Source: Ulota crispa
Taxonomy: Eukaryota > Streptophyta > Bryopsida > Orthotrichales > Orthotrichaceae
Reading direction: 5' to 3'
Length of the DNA stretch: 64,000 nt
Assembly (NCBI GenBank): GCA_963920765.1
Contig: OY987251.1
Coordinates: 3,846,501-3,910,500 of the forward strand
Part shown: positions 24,101-34,977 of the stretch, piece after piece
Layout of the letters: every line of letters starts with the position of its first letter
Position numbering within the stretch: the first letter of the stretch is position 1
Translations under genes and position numbers: made by a program
The notes under the pieces: model-generated
Told to the model about the DNA's origin: nothing
Databases searched by the model: none
The model's input: the letters and a program-made list of their open reading frames with translations, nothing else

Positions 24101-25312
24101 GGCCTTGCACTTGTACGACTGCCAGCGTGCCAACAAATCCACGTCGGCCTGGGGCCTGGAGGCCCGCGTGCCGTTCCTGGACAGGGACTTCATGGAAGTC
24201 GCCATGGCTATCGACCCCGCGGAGAAGTTGATCCGCAAGGACCAGGGCCGCATTGAAAAGTGGGTCATGCGCAAAGCCTTCGACGATGAAGACAACCCCT
24301 ACTTGCCCAAGGTGTCACATTCTCCCCCTCTTCATCTCTTCCTTTTTTTTCCTTCTCTAAACCATAATCTTTCCTAGACGACTAATCATAAAAAAACAGG
24401 CCATAACCACTTCCTTCTTCAAAAAGATTCTATTCTCATTCAGATAATTCAGAACATTTTCTTGCTTGCTCTACCATTAGATACTCCAAAATTGTCCCTT
24501 TTCCATTAAAAGAATGCTAGTTAACTTAATTCGAAAAGCCCACACTGTGGAATGAGCTCATCAGTTCCATAACTGGGCTTTACCATATTTTCTTCCCGGA
24601 TTTGTTGAGGTTTAGGTAAGATCACGAAACATTTTTGCTAGTTTAGTAACGTTCAAGCCAAGAATTTAGATGGAAGTGCACGCTTTGGTTTTTCGTACAG
24701 CCAGTTTAAAGATTTGCTTAACATAGTACACAGGCATTGCAAGAATTCAGATAGAGTCCGGACTAGTTCAGGTTTTTGTGAAATCACTAAACATTGCGAA
24801 GCTTGTTGCTAATAAATCCTCTGTGGGGAAATGGGACTGTGCAGCACATTCTATACAGGCAGAAGGAGCAATTTAGCGACGGCGTGGGCTACAGCTGGAT
24901 CGACGGGCTGAAAGCGCACGCGGAGAGCCACGTGTCCAGCCAAATGCTGAAGCACGCGAAGCACGTGTACCCTTTTAACACGCCGCTGACGAAGGAGGCC
25001 TACTACTACCGCATGATCTTCGAGAAGCACTTCCCGCAGCAGTCCGCTCGGATGACCGTCCCGGGAGGCCCCAGCGTGGCCTGCAGCACGGCCACCGCTG
25101 TGGAGTGGGACAAAGCCTGGGCCGGTAACTTGGATCCCTCCGGCAGAGCAGCCCTGGGATGCCACGACGACGCCTACGCCCACAAGGATTCCAAAACTGC
25201 AAATGCCGGTGCCGGTGCCGGTACAGGTGCAAATGCAGGTGCAGCAACAGCAGCAGAGCCACTTCATGTTAACGGTGCCCTTTCCACGCCGAAATACCAG
25301 GCGGTACACTGA
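21104..25312 (+). CDS. ASN: Asparagine synthetase [glutamine-hydrolysing], ten exons
   Basis: Transfers the amide of glutamine to aspartate with ATP, giving asparagine, the main nitrogen transport compound; cytosolic. Exons: 21104-21183, 21424-21568, 21755-21850, 22045-22186, 22335-22430, 22721-22818, 22925-23086, 23678-23758, 23874-24311, 24845-25312. Together they give exactly 602 codons (601 residues) with GT-AG borders throughout. The start MCGILA puts the catalytic cysteine at residue 2 (after Met removal, Cys1). Residues 1 to about 190 form the class II glutaminase domain (HRGPD, NGEIYNH). SGGLDSS (236-242) is the pyrophosphate-binding loop of the synthetase domain, followed by [12 protein letters not shown] and the conserved KEAYYYR and VPGGPS blocks. 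The C-terminus carries an Ala/Gly/Thr-rich tail (about 565-583), so the protein is slightly longer than typical plant forms. No break seen. Confidence 0.97.
23172..23252. mobile_element. Very short TTAA-ended element in an asparagine synthetase intron
   Basis: TTAA-CCCCACAACGC on the left mirrors GCGTTGAGGGC-TTAA on the right, with 81 bp in all. The termini follow the same rule as the larger piggyBac-like elements, but at this size chance cannot be excluded. It lies in intron 7, away from the splice sites. Confidence 0.4.
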
Positions 25313-25365
25313 ACTGAGTTCAGTTCACACGACATTACTATAACAGAACATATCTAGATTTTAGG

Positions 25366-25469
25366 ACTAGATATTAGTACCGATGTTTCCATATCTAGAT
25401 ATTAGTACTGGTGTTTCCATGTCTAGATATTAGTAGTGATGTTTCCATATCTAGACATTACTACTGCGG
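25366..25469. repeat. 28-bp tandem repeat in the asparagine synthetase 3' region
   Basis: Units start at 25390, 25418 and 25446, exactly 28 bp apart, each beginning CAT(A/G)TCTAGA(T/C)ATTA; a partial unit precedes them. The array starts about 50 bp after the stop codon, so it is probably transcribed as 3' UTR. Each unit contains TCTAGATATTAGTA with small internal symmetry. Confidence 0.85.
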
Positions 25470-26381
25470 TTCTTACGGCACCGGACTGTCGTACAGTTAC
25501 CACCACCCGGGATTTAGAACAGCAATTCTGAGACATACCAACAAAAGAGAGCTTCGGTGTGGGTACCCAACAAGCTGGGTTTTCATGAAACGACCTGAAG
25601 CATGCAATTGCGCCCTTGTCCTGTAAGTAGAATAAGCAAGCGGTACTATGCGAGCAAATAGTGCAACAGGAAATAAAAATTTCACGTGAAACAGATTGAT
25701 ACTTGGGAAACGACTCTGGCTAGTGAGGTGGAGTCGTTGGTATGCAAGGATTGTAGCTGAGATTTTGAGATCGTAAATAGGGCAAACAGAAGTGTGACAG
25801 TAATACTGAGTGAAGTAGAAAGGGACATCAATCTGCTAGTCTTATGGTTTTGCAGCCGGCCATCATTTGAGCTGTGGTGCTACTTGTAAGCTTTTTGCTT
25901 TCACTGAATAATGATCCCTCATTTCCATGTCCAGCTTGTGGCTGACTGACAACCTTTTGATCATTTCCTATAGCAATGTACTAAGTTAAAAATTTATCTA
26001 GCGAAAAGTTTACTGCTTTCGCAAAAGGATTAGAATGAACCTTAATAAACCTTTCACTCCTCGTGACGTGGTATCTGCTTGAATGTGCTGTTGCGCCAGT
26101 TTGACGGTAAACACTAACTATGTGACTAGTTTTTTTATGTGATTTTCTCTGTTTGAAGTTTCGAATATAGCTTTCCTCCTGTTCCGTAGTCCGGGAGAAA
26201 ACTGAGACAGTGTCGCCCACATGCTTGATTCCTGAATTTGCTGAGCATTTTTCTAAAGGAATGAAAGTATTGACGAATTCCAACCTATTCCGTGATTCCT
26301 CCCTTGGGATCCTCTAAGCTTGCATGCCGCTATAATCGGGACTTGGGGATGTTGTTCATTAAATATTGCATTTAGGTTGCC
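25470..26381. other. 3' flank of the asparagine synthetase gene
   Basis: Probably the rest of the 3' UTR and flank. AATAAAAATTTC near 25672 could act as a polyadenylation signal, and another AATAA lies near 25905. No further gene or element recognised. Confidence 0.35.
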
Positions 26382-27018
26382 TTAACCCTAAATGCCCAAG
26401 CGACCAGATTTGGGTCGCAACAAAGAATTAAAACTTATCGAATCACTTTTTTCAATTTTTCTTTTTCAACTTAAGTTGGTTTTGAAGTCTATTTTCAACA
26501 TCAAAAATCTGATTTTGAAAAAGAAAGTTGATGATTTTTCTAATCAAGACTTTGTACAAAGGTATCCTCTGCAATCTTGAGTTTTTTAGTGTTGAAAGAT
26601 CTTGAAAATGAGTCTCAAATACACTAGAGCTTGGAGAAAAAATCACATTAGAAATCCATTTTTTTTTAAAGATAGTAGATTTTGAAAGTCGTAGATTGAT
26701 TAAAGTTAAAGAGTAATGACCTTAAACCTCATATTTTTTTGGTAACCAACTTTTTAGATTTGACATGTGAAATGAGGATTAGAAAACTTCAAGTCACTTT
26801 TGCAGTTTTAACACCCTCATGTTCAAACGTTATAATCTTTCAAACTATAAGTGATATTGTTGTGTTTTCTTTTCCCATGTAATCTCTAACATGTTGAGTT
26901 TAAATTTGCACAAATACAATTGAAAAAACTTGATGAAATTTATGAAAAGGTTGGTTGATTGTTTTGTTTCATGAAAATTCCAAGAAGCTCAAATAGGGCT
27001 TGGGCATTTAGGGGTTAA
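26382..27018. mobile_element. piggyBac-like non-autonomous element, 637 bp
   Basis: TTAA-CCCTAAATGCCCAAG mirrors CTTGGGCATTTAGGGG-TTAA, an inverted repeat of about 20 bp with one extra base. The interior is AT-rich and not shared with other elements in the window. No coding sequence seen. Confidence 0.75.
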
Positions 27019-27521
27019 AGCATCTCCACCGGTCCGAGCTCTTTCAAAGTTTTTCATCTGCTTCTGTCGGCTCTCAACCTCTTTGATCTCCACCTACCCA
27101 TGCTCTTCAAAAAGGTGGCCTTGCACTCCAACACATCTTATAAATAATCAGTTGACCACTTATCAAGGAAAGTAGAGGATAAAGTTCTCCACACTTAGGA
27201 TGAATAGTGTCTTGAAGGGTTCTTGCTAGACAAGGTAGGACAAAGTGTTTTGAGAGGTTTTTGAGAGGGGCCTCAACACTTTTCATCCACTTTGAGCATG
27301 TTTGAGCCACCAATGGAGATGCCCTTAGAGCATGTCATGTAACCCTCTAAATGTCCAAGCCCCTTTAACTTTTGGATGATGAGCAATCAATTCTAGCAAG
27401 TGTCATTCTCTACATTTAAATTCCCCCTTTAAATAAGTCATATTTGAAGGGGCCACTAAATCCTCTACAAGCTATCTATTTAGCAAGTTGCATTGTTGGA
27501 GATACAAGTGGCCATCCCTTC

Positions 27522-28433
27522 TTAACCCCTAAAAGCCCAAGGAACCCACTTTGGGCTTTATGAGAACTTGGGCAGGCTCTATTGACTTCATAATTTGGAA
27601 ATTTATCATGAAATTTTAAATTGGATGCTACTCATCATAATCTACATGTGAAGCTTAATTTCATGTCATTCCAATAAGTAATGCAAAAGTTATAAGGTAT
27701 TTTCAATTCAATGTCAATCTGGGCAGCAAAAAATATATTCTATTTTTTTTTTTTAAATTTATAGAATTTTATAGGTTGATACCTACTCAAAAAAAAATTG
27801 AATCACTCAATTCCAAATAATGAGGTAAGAGTTACAAGGAGTTTTCTTTTGTGGGCAATGAAGGTAGAAAGAGGGTAGAAAAATCATATAAAGTTATCTT
27901 TTACTCTCAATTTTGAAACTTTTCAAATGAAAAATAAAGTTACTAATTGTCTGTTAGAGCATTCTCACCATTGGAATTAACAATTTTCAAATTCTTCCAA
28001 AGCTTATTAGCATATTAGTTATATTGTTCATTCATCAATACCTTTCACTTCACAATTTTTGTAAAAATGAATCCAAATTTTTTTTGGTTAAATTTTTTTA
28101 TATATGCTTTCAACCCATTTTCCAACATATTGCAAAAATTGCACAAGAAATACAACATATGTATTTATTTTTTTTTAAGTTTGAAAATCAAAATTTCACT
28201 TTTTGGAAGGACTAGAAAAGCCTACATTTTGAAGTTTAGGCACATTGATCTTGCAATTGGTGGGGATATTCATTTTGAAATTTTGGGACAATGTACTTGT
28301 GCAAGTCAACCAAAGGATCCTACGGTTGGATTTGTGAAAAAGTAAGTTTCAATGAAGATTTTGACCCTAGTTTGGGGACTAGTATTTTGAAGCAGTTTTG
28401 GGCTTCTAAACACAAAAGAATTTTAGGGGTTAA
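27522..28433. mobile_element. piggyBac-like non-autonomous element, 0.91 kb, copy 2
   Basis: Second copy of the 7181-8101 element, bounded by TTAA-CCCCTAAAAGCCCAAG and TTTTAGGGG-TTAA. Flanking sequences differ from those of copy 1, so this is transposition and not a segmental duplication. The same exon-like frame stays open at 28067-28345 despite indels upstream of it. Confidence 0.8.
28067..28345 (+). other. Exon-like reading frame carried by the 0.91-kb element (copy 2)
   Basis: Counterpart of the frame at 7615-8013. The block from RKAYILKF to GFVKK is intact and again ends at AAAAAGTAAGTTT, which doubles as a splice donor. Upstream the two copies differ by small indels and are not in the same frame, so only the last 43 or so codons are conserved. 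Function unknown. Confidence 0.35.
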
Positions 28434-31294
28434 GTGGACAAAGAGGAACTAAAGGGACCTTGGTAATTGCAGGATTGCAATAGATGCTCTTAACAGTGAG
28501 GTTGCCTTACCCAAAAAAGTCACCTTGTGACTCATCAATTGGCCACTTGCAGACCTAAGCAACTCTCCAAATACTAGGATTTCACATGGTTTATATAACT
28601 TAGATGCCACTATAGTAGTGCCTCTTTAAGATGAACCTTTATAAGAAAAAACGCTTAGCTAAGATGAAGGAGATGACTATCCTTGGCGGTTGGGGAGCTA
28701 CAAAAGATGTGTTTGGTTACAATGAATGCTTTCCTTACAAGAAATGAATATGCTGTCCGGATACCATCATCTTATCCAGGCACCATTGTATTTTGTTTTC
28801 TTGCAATTTTATTATTGTTGTCAAGCTATTTAACCCGTCTAAAGGACCAAGGGTGTTTTTTGAGATTTTTTTTCAAAAATTGCCAACTTTGAGTGCATTG
28901 CCCAAATTTGAAAAGATATATATTTTTTTAAATTTCAACCATACAAAAGTGTATTAAAAAAGTAAATCAATGTGTGAAAAAAAAAATCAGCCCATAACAC
29001 TGTGTGGATTGTAAGATTCTAACGTTGAAGTGATTTTTTGTTTTTTTAATTCTTGCAAAACAAGGTCGGCAAACTTTGAGCCCTTCTAGAGTAAAATTTT
29101 TGCTCTACACAAAAATGAGGATTTTGACGATTCATAAGTATGTGATGTTAGATTCACTCATGAAAGTTTTCAAAAGCAAATATAGAATCTGGCTTATTCT
29201 ACACCATTGTGCAATACAAGGAGGTCAAGTGAAATGGCAATACAATAGTCATTTTTTCATGATTTCTTGTGCAATAAAGAAGTCTTATGTTTAAAATTGG
29301 AATTGTGAAAAGACAAACATTTGAAATTTGTGAAAAAACTTTAGGAGCTTTGAATTTTTAAATTGAAAGATAATAGGGCTTGAAGTCAGAAGAAAATATT
29401 TTTGCTTGCAACCGCCCACACATAGTTAAAAAAATTGGACTGCTCTTAGAATGTGATTTGAGAGCTCAGTTTTTTTTGTTTTGACAAATTGTCTATCATA
29501 TTTTATTAGAAATATATTGACCAAATTTCAAAAGTTGATGAGAGTTTTAGCATGATATTCTCCAAAGATGCCCAAATTACCCAAGTTGCCCAAATTCTTT
29601 TGGGCAGCAAAATATTTTTAATTGGGCATCTGATTGGGAAAAATATATTTGGACCTTTTGTAAAAATTTTTAAGAACACTCAATAAAATTTGACTTCAGA
29701 TGACCCTACCCAAGTTCCCAAGTGTCCATTGAATGGACACTTGGTCTATTCATGATTAAATATTATATTTTACAAAAAATTCTGATAAAAACTGTTGTAG
29801 TACCAATAAGTATTAATGTAGTAATAGTGCAAAATATTGAGGAATTAGTGTGGGCAATCTAAATGCATTATTTAGCATGGCAACTTATTGCACTGCTAAG
29901 TCTAGCTACTGCAAGTTTCAAAATCGCTTAAATGCTTGGCATCTATGCTGTTCCTTTGGCGGTTCATTCTTTGAGACATTCTTTGAGACATTCAGTTGAG
30001 GTTTCTTTTTGGAATCATGGGATGCTGTGTAAGTTTATATGCTTGGGCTTCAGATGCTTTGTTGATTGTCTCCTTCTAATCTCTCCTTCGAGTTTGCTGT
30101 AATATTTTTGAGCCTGCAATCAACATTGACTAAGTTTACCACGAGCGCGGTACACTGTCATCAAGGCGGACTTTTCCATGTGCCAACGAAGTTGGTGAAG
30201 TCTATTTCCACATTGATCAGCAAAAAGATCTTAATTTTTTTTTTTTTGTTAAAATGCGATTTTGGGATGTCTAGATTTTATGTTTCTAAAAGATTTTTGG
30301 TATTTTTGAGTGAATTTTAAGATGATTTTTTCAAGAACTTACATCAATCAATGATGAAATATCTTGAAGAAAGTATCAAAATATTTATTTTTAATCACCA
30401 AAATATTCTCACAAATGCAAAATTCAATATTTCCCAAAAATTGTTTTGGAAAAGACTTTTTCCCAACTTAATGAGTATTGTGGTGTTTGCATTGTCTCAT
30501 GAGAAGAAAAGATAGATAAAAGAGTAGGAAAGCCTTTGTTGGCAAGAAAAATCTTAGACATGCAGAAATTAACAAATCATTTGTATTATGACACATTTAA
30601 CCAAATATGAATTGTTCAAAGTCCGTGGGGGAATGATCTAGAAATTGCAGAGGTTAGTAGTATATTGGGAAGAATTTGCAAAACATTGGGAGATACTTGT
30701 GATTATGAAAAGATGTGTGTAAACCAAAAAAATATGTAAAACTTTGAGAAAAAAGTTTTGCAAAATATAGAGTAGTTTTTGATGTTCAAGGACATAAAAA
30801 ATCCATAGTTACATTGATAGTTCATAAGTTGTTGAATGTGTTACCACTTACTCTTAGACTAAAAATTGGTGGGTGGACTCTTGAGTGAACCGTTTTTTTT
30901 TGCTTTCCCATGTTGGATAAATAACATATTTACCATTGGATATTCTCTTAACAATGTCTTTCCATTGATATGTTGCTCAATCTCTTTGAAAATGAACCTC
31001 TGATTTATGGAATTTATTGTAGACTTTTAATAAATTGTATAATAATGGAGGTATCCTATTGCTTGTCAAATTCAGTTACCCTTCTAAGCAAAGTTTTCAA
31101 ACAACACACCAGTTATTATCCTTATCCAACAAGTTTGTCTAACCGCTATTTTATTTGTTCTTGTTAATCACGTTTCCATCCTAGTTGTTACTACTTTGTT
31201 GTTTTATTTTTTGGGCTTTACAAAACTTGCCATACATAAAAATCCACCTACTGTTGACTAAGCACGTTGCCTTGGAACTACAAAGACCTTATAT

Positions 31295-31446
31295 AACACA
31301 ATATTAAGTAATTTGAGAAAAAAATGAAGTTTAGAGACTTTGGGATTTTGTGTTCTTGAAAGAATGTTCATTGATTACTCTTTGAAGAACATGAAAATTC
31401 AAAATCCCAAAATTGTATTTTTTCACAAATTACTTAATACCATGTT
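31295..31446. repeat. Inverted repeat, about 65-bp arms
   Basis: The outer words ATTAAGTAATTTG and CAAATTACTTAAT, and inner words CTTTGGGATTTTG and CAAAATCCCAAAA, pair across a short centre. The arms are imperfect. Probably a MITE relic; no clear target duplication. Confidence 0.5.
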
Positions 31447-32983
31447 TTGTGTATTTTGAAGTTGCGTGATTTAGTGGCTTACTTGTGAAAATCAAGAATC
31501 ACAGTTTGAATTCACTAATAAAGTTATTTAAATAAATTTTGTTAAATTGGCAAAAATTCTTGACATTGGCATTTTTTTCAGAATGTGAATTTTGAATTTT
31601 GAATCCATTATATTGGACTAATTTGAATTCCCTATGACTCCAATGGAGATTTTGTAGTTTTTCTCTGCTAGTTTTTGCCAGTCCTTGTGTTTCTTGGTGT
31701 TCCACTCTTTACATGGAGGTAATCTTCTAAGGTTTTCTTTACAGACAAAATTTGTGAGATGTTTTTGTTGGGAATTTTTCATTTTTATCAATTGTGCAAA
31801 ATGCTTATAGGGAATTTAAATTGTTTTTAGACATTGCTTTTATATGCTAGAGATCCTTAAAGAAATTTCTGTGCAAACAAAATTAAAGAGTATTTTTGCA
31901 GGATATTTTATTTTATAAATAGTATAAATTGCAAAATACTTTACTTTAAACACATGCCATGGAAAATTTTTGGAGTATAAATGCAAGAGAGATTTTTGTA
32001 ACATGCTCCAAATCATGTTAATAATAATTTTACGAGTTTTCATGACCAATAAAGAATTGGAACATTCTCAACATGAGCTTGCATTACAAACATGTGCTTG
32101 AAATTCACAATACACCAAGGTTTTTGCAAACCAAATTTCCAACAATGGATTTTGAAAACTAAGAAACATTCCAACCATGGATTGAAAGATTTCACCTTTA
32201 CAAGCAACCACAAAAAAAAATTATAAAGAAAGAACCAAATCTTTAACAACTACTGCACTTCAAAAGCTATTGTATTTATCCAGTACAATAATGTATTTAT
32301 GTAGTACAATAATGCATTTATCTAATACACTATTACTTTGGGTATACTCCAATGAAGGGTCACGTCCTCATTAGTTGCCCTTGAGAGAAATCATTGGGAA
32401 AATGGCATGTCCAACATGCCCCATATTTTAAAGAAAATCCCATAAAACTCTCATAACTTTGGAACCATAAACCCAATTTTTTTGTAAAAAGTATCCCACA
32501 ATCCACATACCCCTTGCAAAAATGTTTCTAAAAAACAAAAATAAAATGATCAAGATTCGCAATAGAACAAACTTATCCAAAATCCATTATGTCCTTGTAG
32601 GGACAATGGGCCTTTAGAGTTAAATAGCTTCACTTGTCTTATGTTTATCCACGTATCAAAAAATCCGTCCTCCTAATAATAATCTAGATATTGGTTGGTT
32701 TCTAATTATTTTTGTTCATATATCAATTTAACTTCCTCCTCGAAATCACCGAAACCACATTTCAGTAATGATGAATAAGATGTCGTTACAACAAACACTA
32801 ATTCTCTCTTGCATCCAATTTTCCTAACGTTGCTATAAGTGCCTTATATGTTTGAAAGGAAATCAGAAAGAAAATTGTAAACCTCCAAATTTGTTGTATG
32901 GTAATAAGTTTGAAGGAAAGCTCCTTCTCATTTTAAAGAATGTCTTACAGTTGAGAAGAGTGATCTAAGTAAGGTGAAGGGTC

Positions 32984-33102
32984 AACCCCATATTTGATCA
33001 ATATGGAGTTGTCAATTATACATAGAGTGTATTTGGACCAACGCAATGTTCAAATACGTTCCATATATAACTGACAACTCCATATTGATCGAATATGGGG
33101 TT
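32984..33102. repeat. Compact hairpin, 53-bp arms with 12-base loop
   Basis: The left arm AACCCCATATTTGATCAATA pairs with the right arm TATTGATCGAATATGGGGTT, and pairing goes on inwards through GGAGTTGTCA with about five mismatches over 53 bp. The loop is near CCAACGCAATGT. It could be a very small MITE or a small-RNA precursor-like hairpin. Confidence 0.65.
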
Positions 33103-33883
33103 GTATGTTACTCTTTGTATATTGTAAACCTCCAAATATTATATAACTCGCTAGTTGAAGCTCGGCTCTTGGCCTCCTTTATATATTGTTTTCCTTCATG
33201 GATTCACCTTTTTACTGATTTTTGTTAAGATGATCAGCATTTCAAGAATTTGTACATGTCAAAACTTTTTTTCTAACATGTTATAAAATAGTGTTTATCA
33301 CCAAACTTAGCTTTTCTTTTCAAAATTGGTCATGCTACACTAAATATGTCTCCAAAAATCACAACATCAGAACAACATAGTTTTCAATTACATTTCAAAA
33401 AATTCATTTCACTTTGTAATGAAGCATTGGTAGTAAAAGCCATAGATTAATCTTACATTTTGAATCCAAAATCCAAAGTTCACACTTCTTTTTGCCCTTT
33501 TGGATTCAATACATTTCTCTTTATTGTACTTTGTGATAATGTACCATAAATTATTAAAAAAACCAAAGAAAGCTCTAAGATTATCAACTGTATTTCCTGT
33601 TATCATTTTTTTCTTCTAATGTAAGGTTCCATTATTTTAGAAAGGCACTGGAAAGAATTTGATTGGTTTCATCTCCAATTGATATTCTTGTAAGTCCATT
33701 GTTACATTGTAAAAAGTGTAATAGATTGAAAATATATGCAATTTTTTTGTGGTAAATCCTATATTCAAGATGTTAGAATTTATTTGACGTATTATTCATT
33801 TGTTTATTTATTACATTAATTCAAATTATTAAAACTTGTTGTTTAAAAAAATTGTAAAAAAAAATTGTAAAATGATTTAGCCT

Positions 33884-34116
33884 TTAACCCCTAAAGAACA
33901 TAACGTGCCGTTGCGACTAGTAGAATACAAGGTGTTTTCTTGTATTTGGACTAGATTCATACATTTACTACATGTGAGATCAACAAAGAAGTTGGAGAAT
34001 AGATTAAAGTTGTTCTAATGAGCTATTGGAGATCCCAAATTAAAACTTCTTTTTGGTAGCAAATGCTAGTTATACAATAGCATATATACTATGGCCTATG
34101 GTCCTTTAAGGGTTAA
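33884..34116 (+). mobile_element. piggyBac-like MITE, left member of an inverted pair
   Basis: Starts TTAA-CCCCTAAAGAACATAACG and ends GGTCCTTTAAGGG-TTAA. Its reverse complement is closely similar to 34113-34355 along the whole length: TATAACTAGCATTTGCTACC, TTTAATTTGGGATCT, AACTTCTTTGTTGATCTCA and CAAATACAAGAAAA are shared in order. Confidence 0.8.
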
Positions 34117-34355
34117 CCCTTAAAAGGACCGAGCTACTATAGTACATACTATGTACATTGTTGTATAACTAGCATTTGCTACCAACAATTTTTTTTAATT
34201 TGGGATCTTGACCACCTCACTAGAACAAATTGATTTATATTCTAACTTCTTTGTTGATCTCAAATTTAATAAAGGTGTGGATGCACTCCAAAATACAAGA
34301 AAAATACTCCATATTGTACTCGTTGCAAAGGGCTGCTCTGTTGTTCAAGGGTTAA
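34113..34355 (-). mobile_element. piggyBac-like MITE, right member of an inverted pair
   Basis: Shares the TTAA at 34113-34116 with its neighbour and ends GTTCAAGGG-TTAA at 34355. The frame 34208-34438 overlaps it and runs out of the element; it is not a gene. Confidence 0.8.
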
Positions 34356-34503
34356 AAGAGGCGGAATACTTGATCGATGAGAAAGACAATTCTCAAAAAA
34401 CTAAATACTATCCTTATTGCATGATGTTTTTGTATTAACTTATAAGCTATTTCTTCCCCTTTGGTTGAGACAACATTCAAGTAAAGATTAGATTACGTTT
34501 AGT

Positions 34504-34653
34504 TTAACCCTTAAACATCCCAAACGCCCTCTCTGGCCGTATGTCCACCGTATATTGATCTGGCAAAACATGTTGTTCAGCAGTTTGATTGCAAGGGTAT
34601 ATTCAAAAAATACAATCCCGTTGCGCAACTCCTGAGGGTTGTTCAAGGGTTAA
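34504..34653. mobile_element. piggyBac-like MITE, 150 bp
   Basis: TTAA-CCCTTAAACATCCCAAACG on the left and GTTGTTCAAGGG-TTAA on the right. The interior includes CTCTGGCCGTATGTCCACCG, which recalls the CGGCCGTATGTAC-type words in the element at 54154-54384. Confidence 0.6.
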
Positions 34654-34719
34654 GTCATAAGCACCGTTTGAGAAGAGAGGTGGTGTACTAGTGCAGCATC
34701 CATTTTGCAAGATGAAGAA

Positions 34720-34977
34720 TTAACCCATGAGCGTCCCAGGACCTCAAAATGGGACGCTCAATTTTGAAAAATATCCATGTTTGACTCTTATCCTCTTCTT
34801 AATGGTAAAGTCAAATGACTTGTACTTTTTCATGTACCTTTAGGCATGTGTCTACTACCATTAAAAAAAAATTCAAGCTATTTAACACTACTTAGGTAAT
34901 AATTTTATTGAACTAAGTACACAAGGGTATGGATTTGAGTGAATATAACCTAGACGCTCAGGGGATAAGGGGGTTAA
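34720..34977. mobile_element. piggyBac-like MITE, about 250 bp, copy 2
   Basis: Near full-length relative of 6657-6905. Starts TTAA-CCCATGAGCGTCCCAG; the right end is disturbed (GACGCTCAGGGGATAAGGGGG-TTAA), with extra G-rich bases before the TTAA and another TTAA a few bases on. It is the fourth element in 1.1 kb. Confidence 0.7.

Larger units (their letters stand above)
28434..33883. other. Gene-free AT-rich stretch
   Basis: No gene recognised. It holds repeat relics at 28476-28612 and 29800-29900 (partners near 3.5 kb), an orphan TTAA-CCC-type end near 28830, an orphan CCTTTAGAGTTAA end near 32617, and two hairpins (31295-31446, 32984-33102). The frames 30066-30320 and 28683-28892 show no domain. 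Confidence 0.5.

Noticed and set aside
24851..25309. 152-codon minus-strand frame opposite asparagine synthetase exon 10
   Set aside because: Antisense shadow of a GC-rich real exon.
34208..34438. 76-codon plus-strand frame
   Set aside because: Most of it lies in a MITE and reads across its right terminus; no protein feature.
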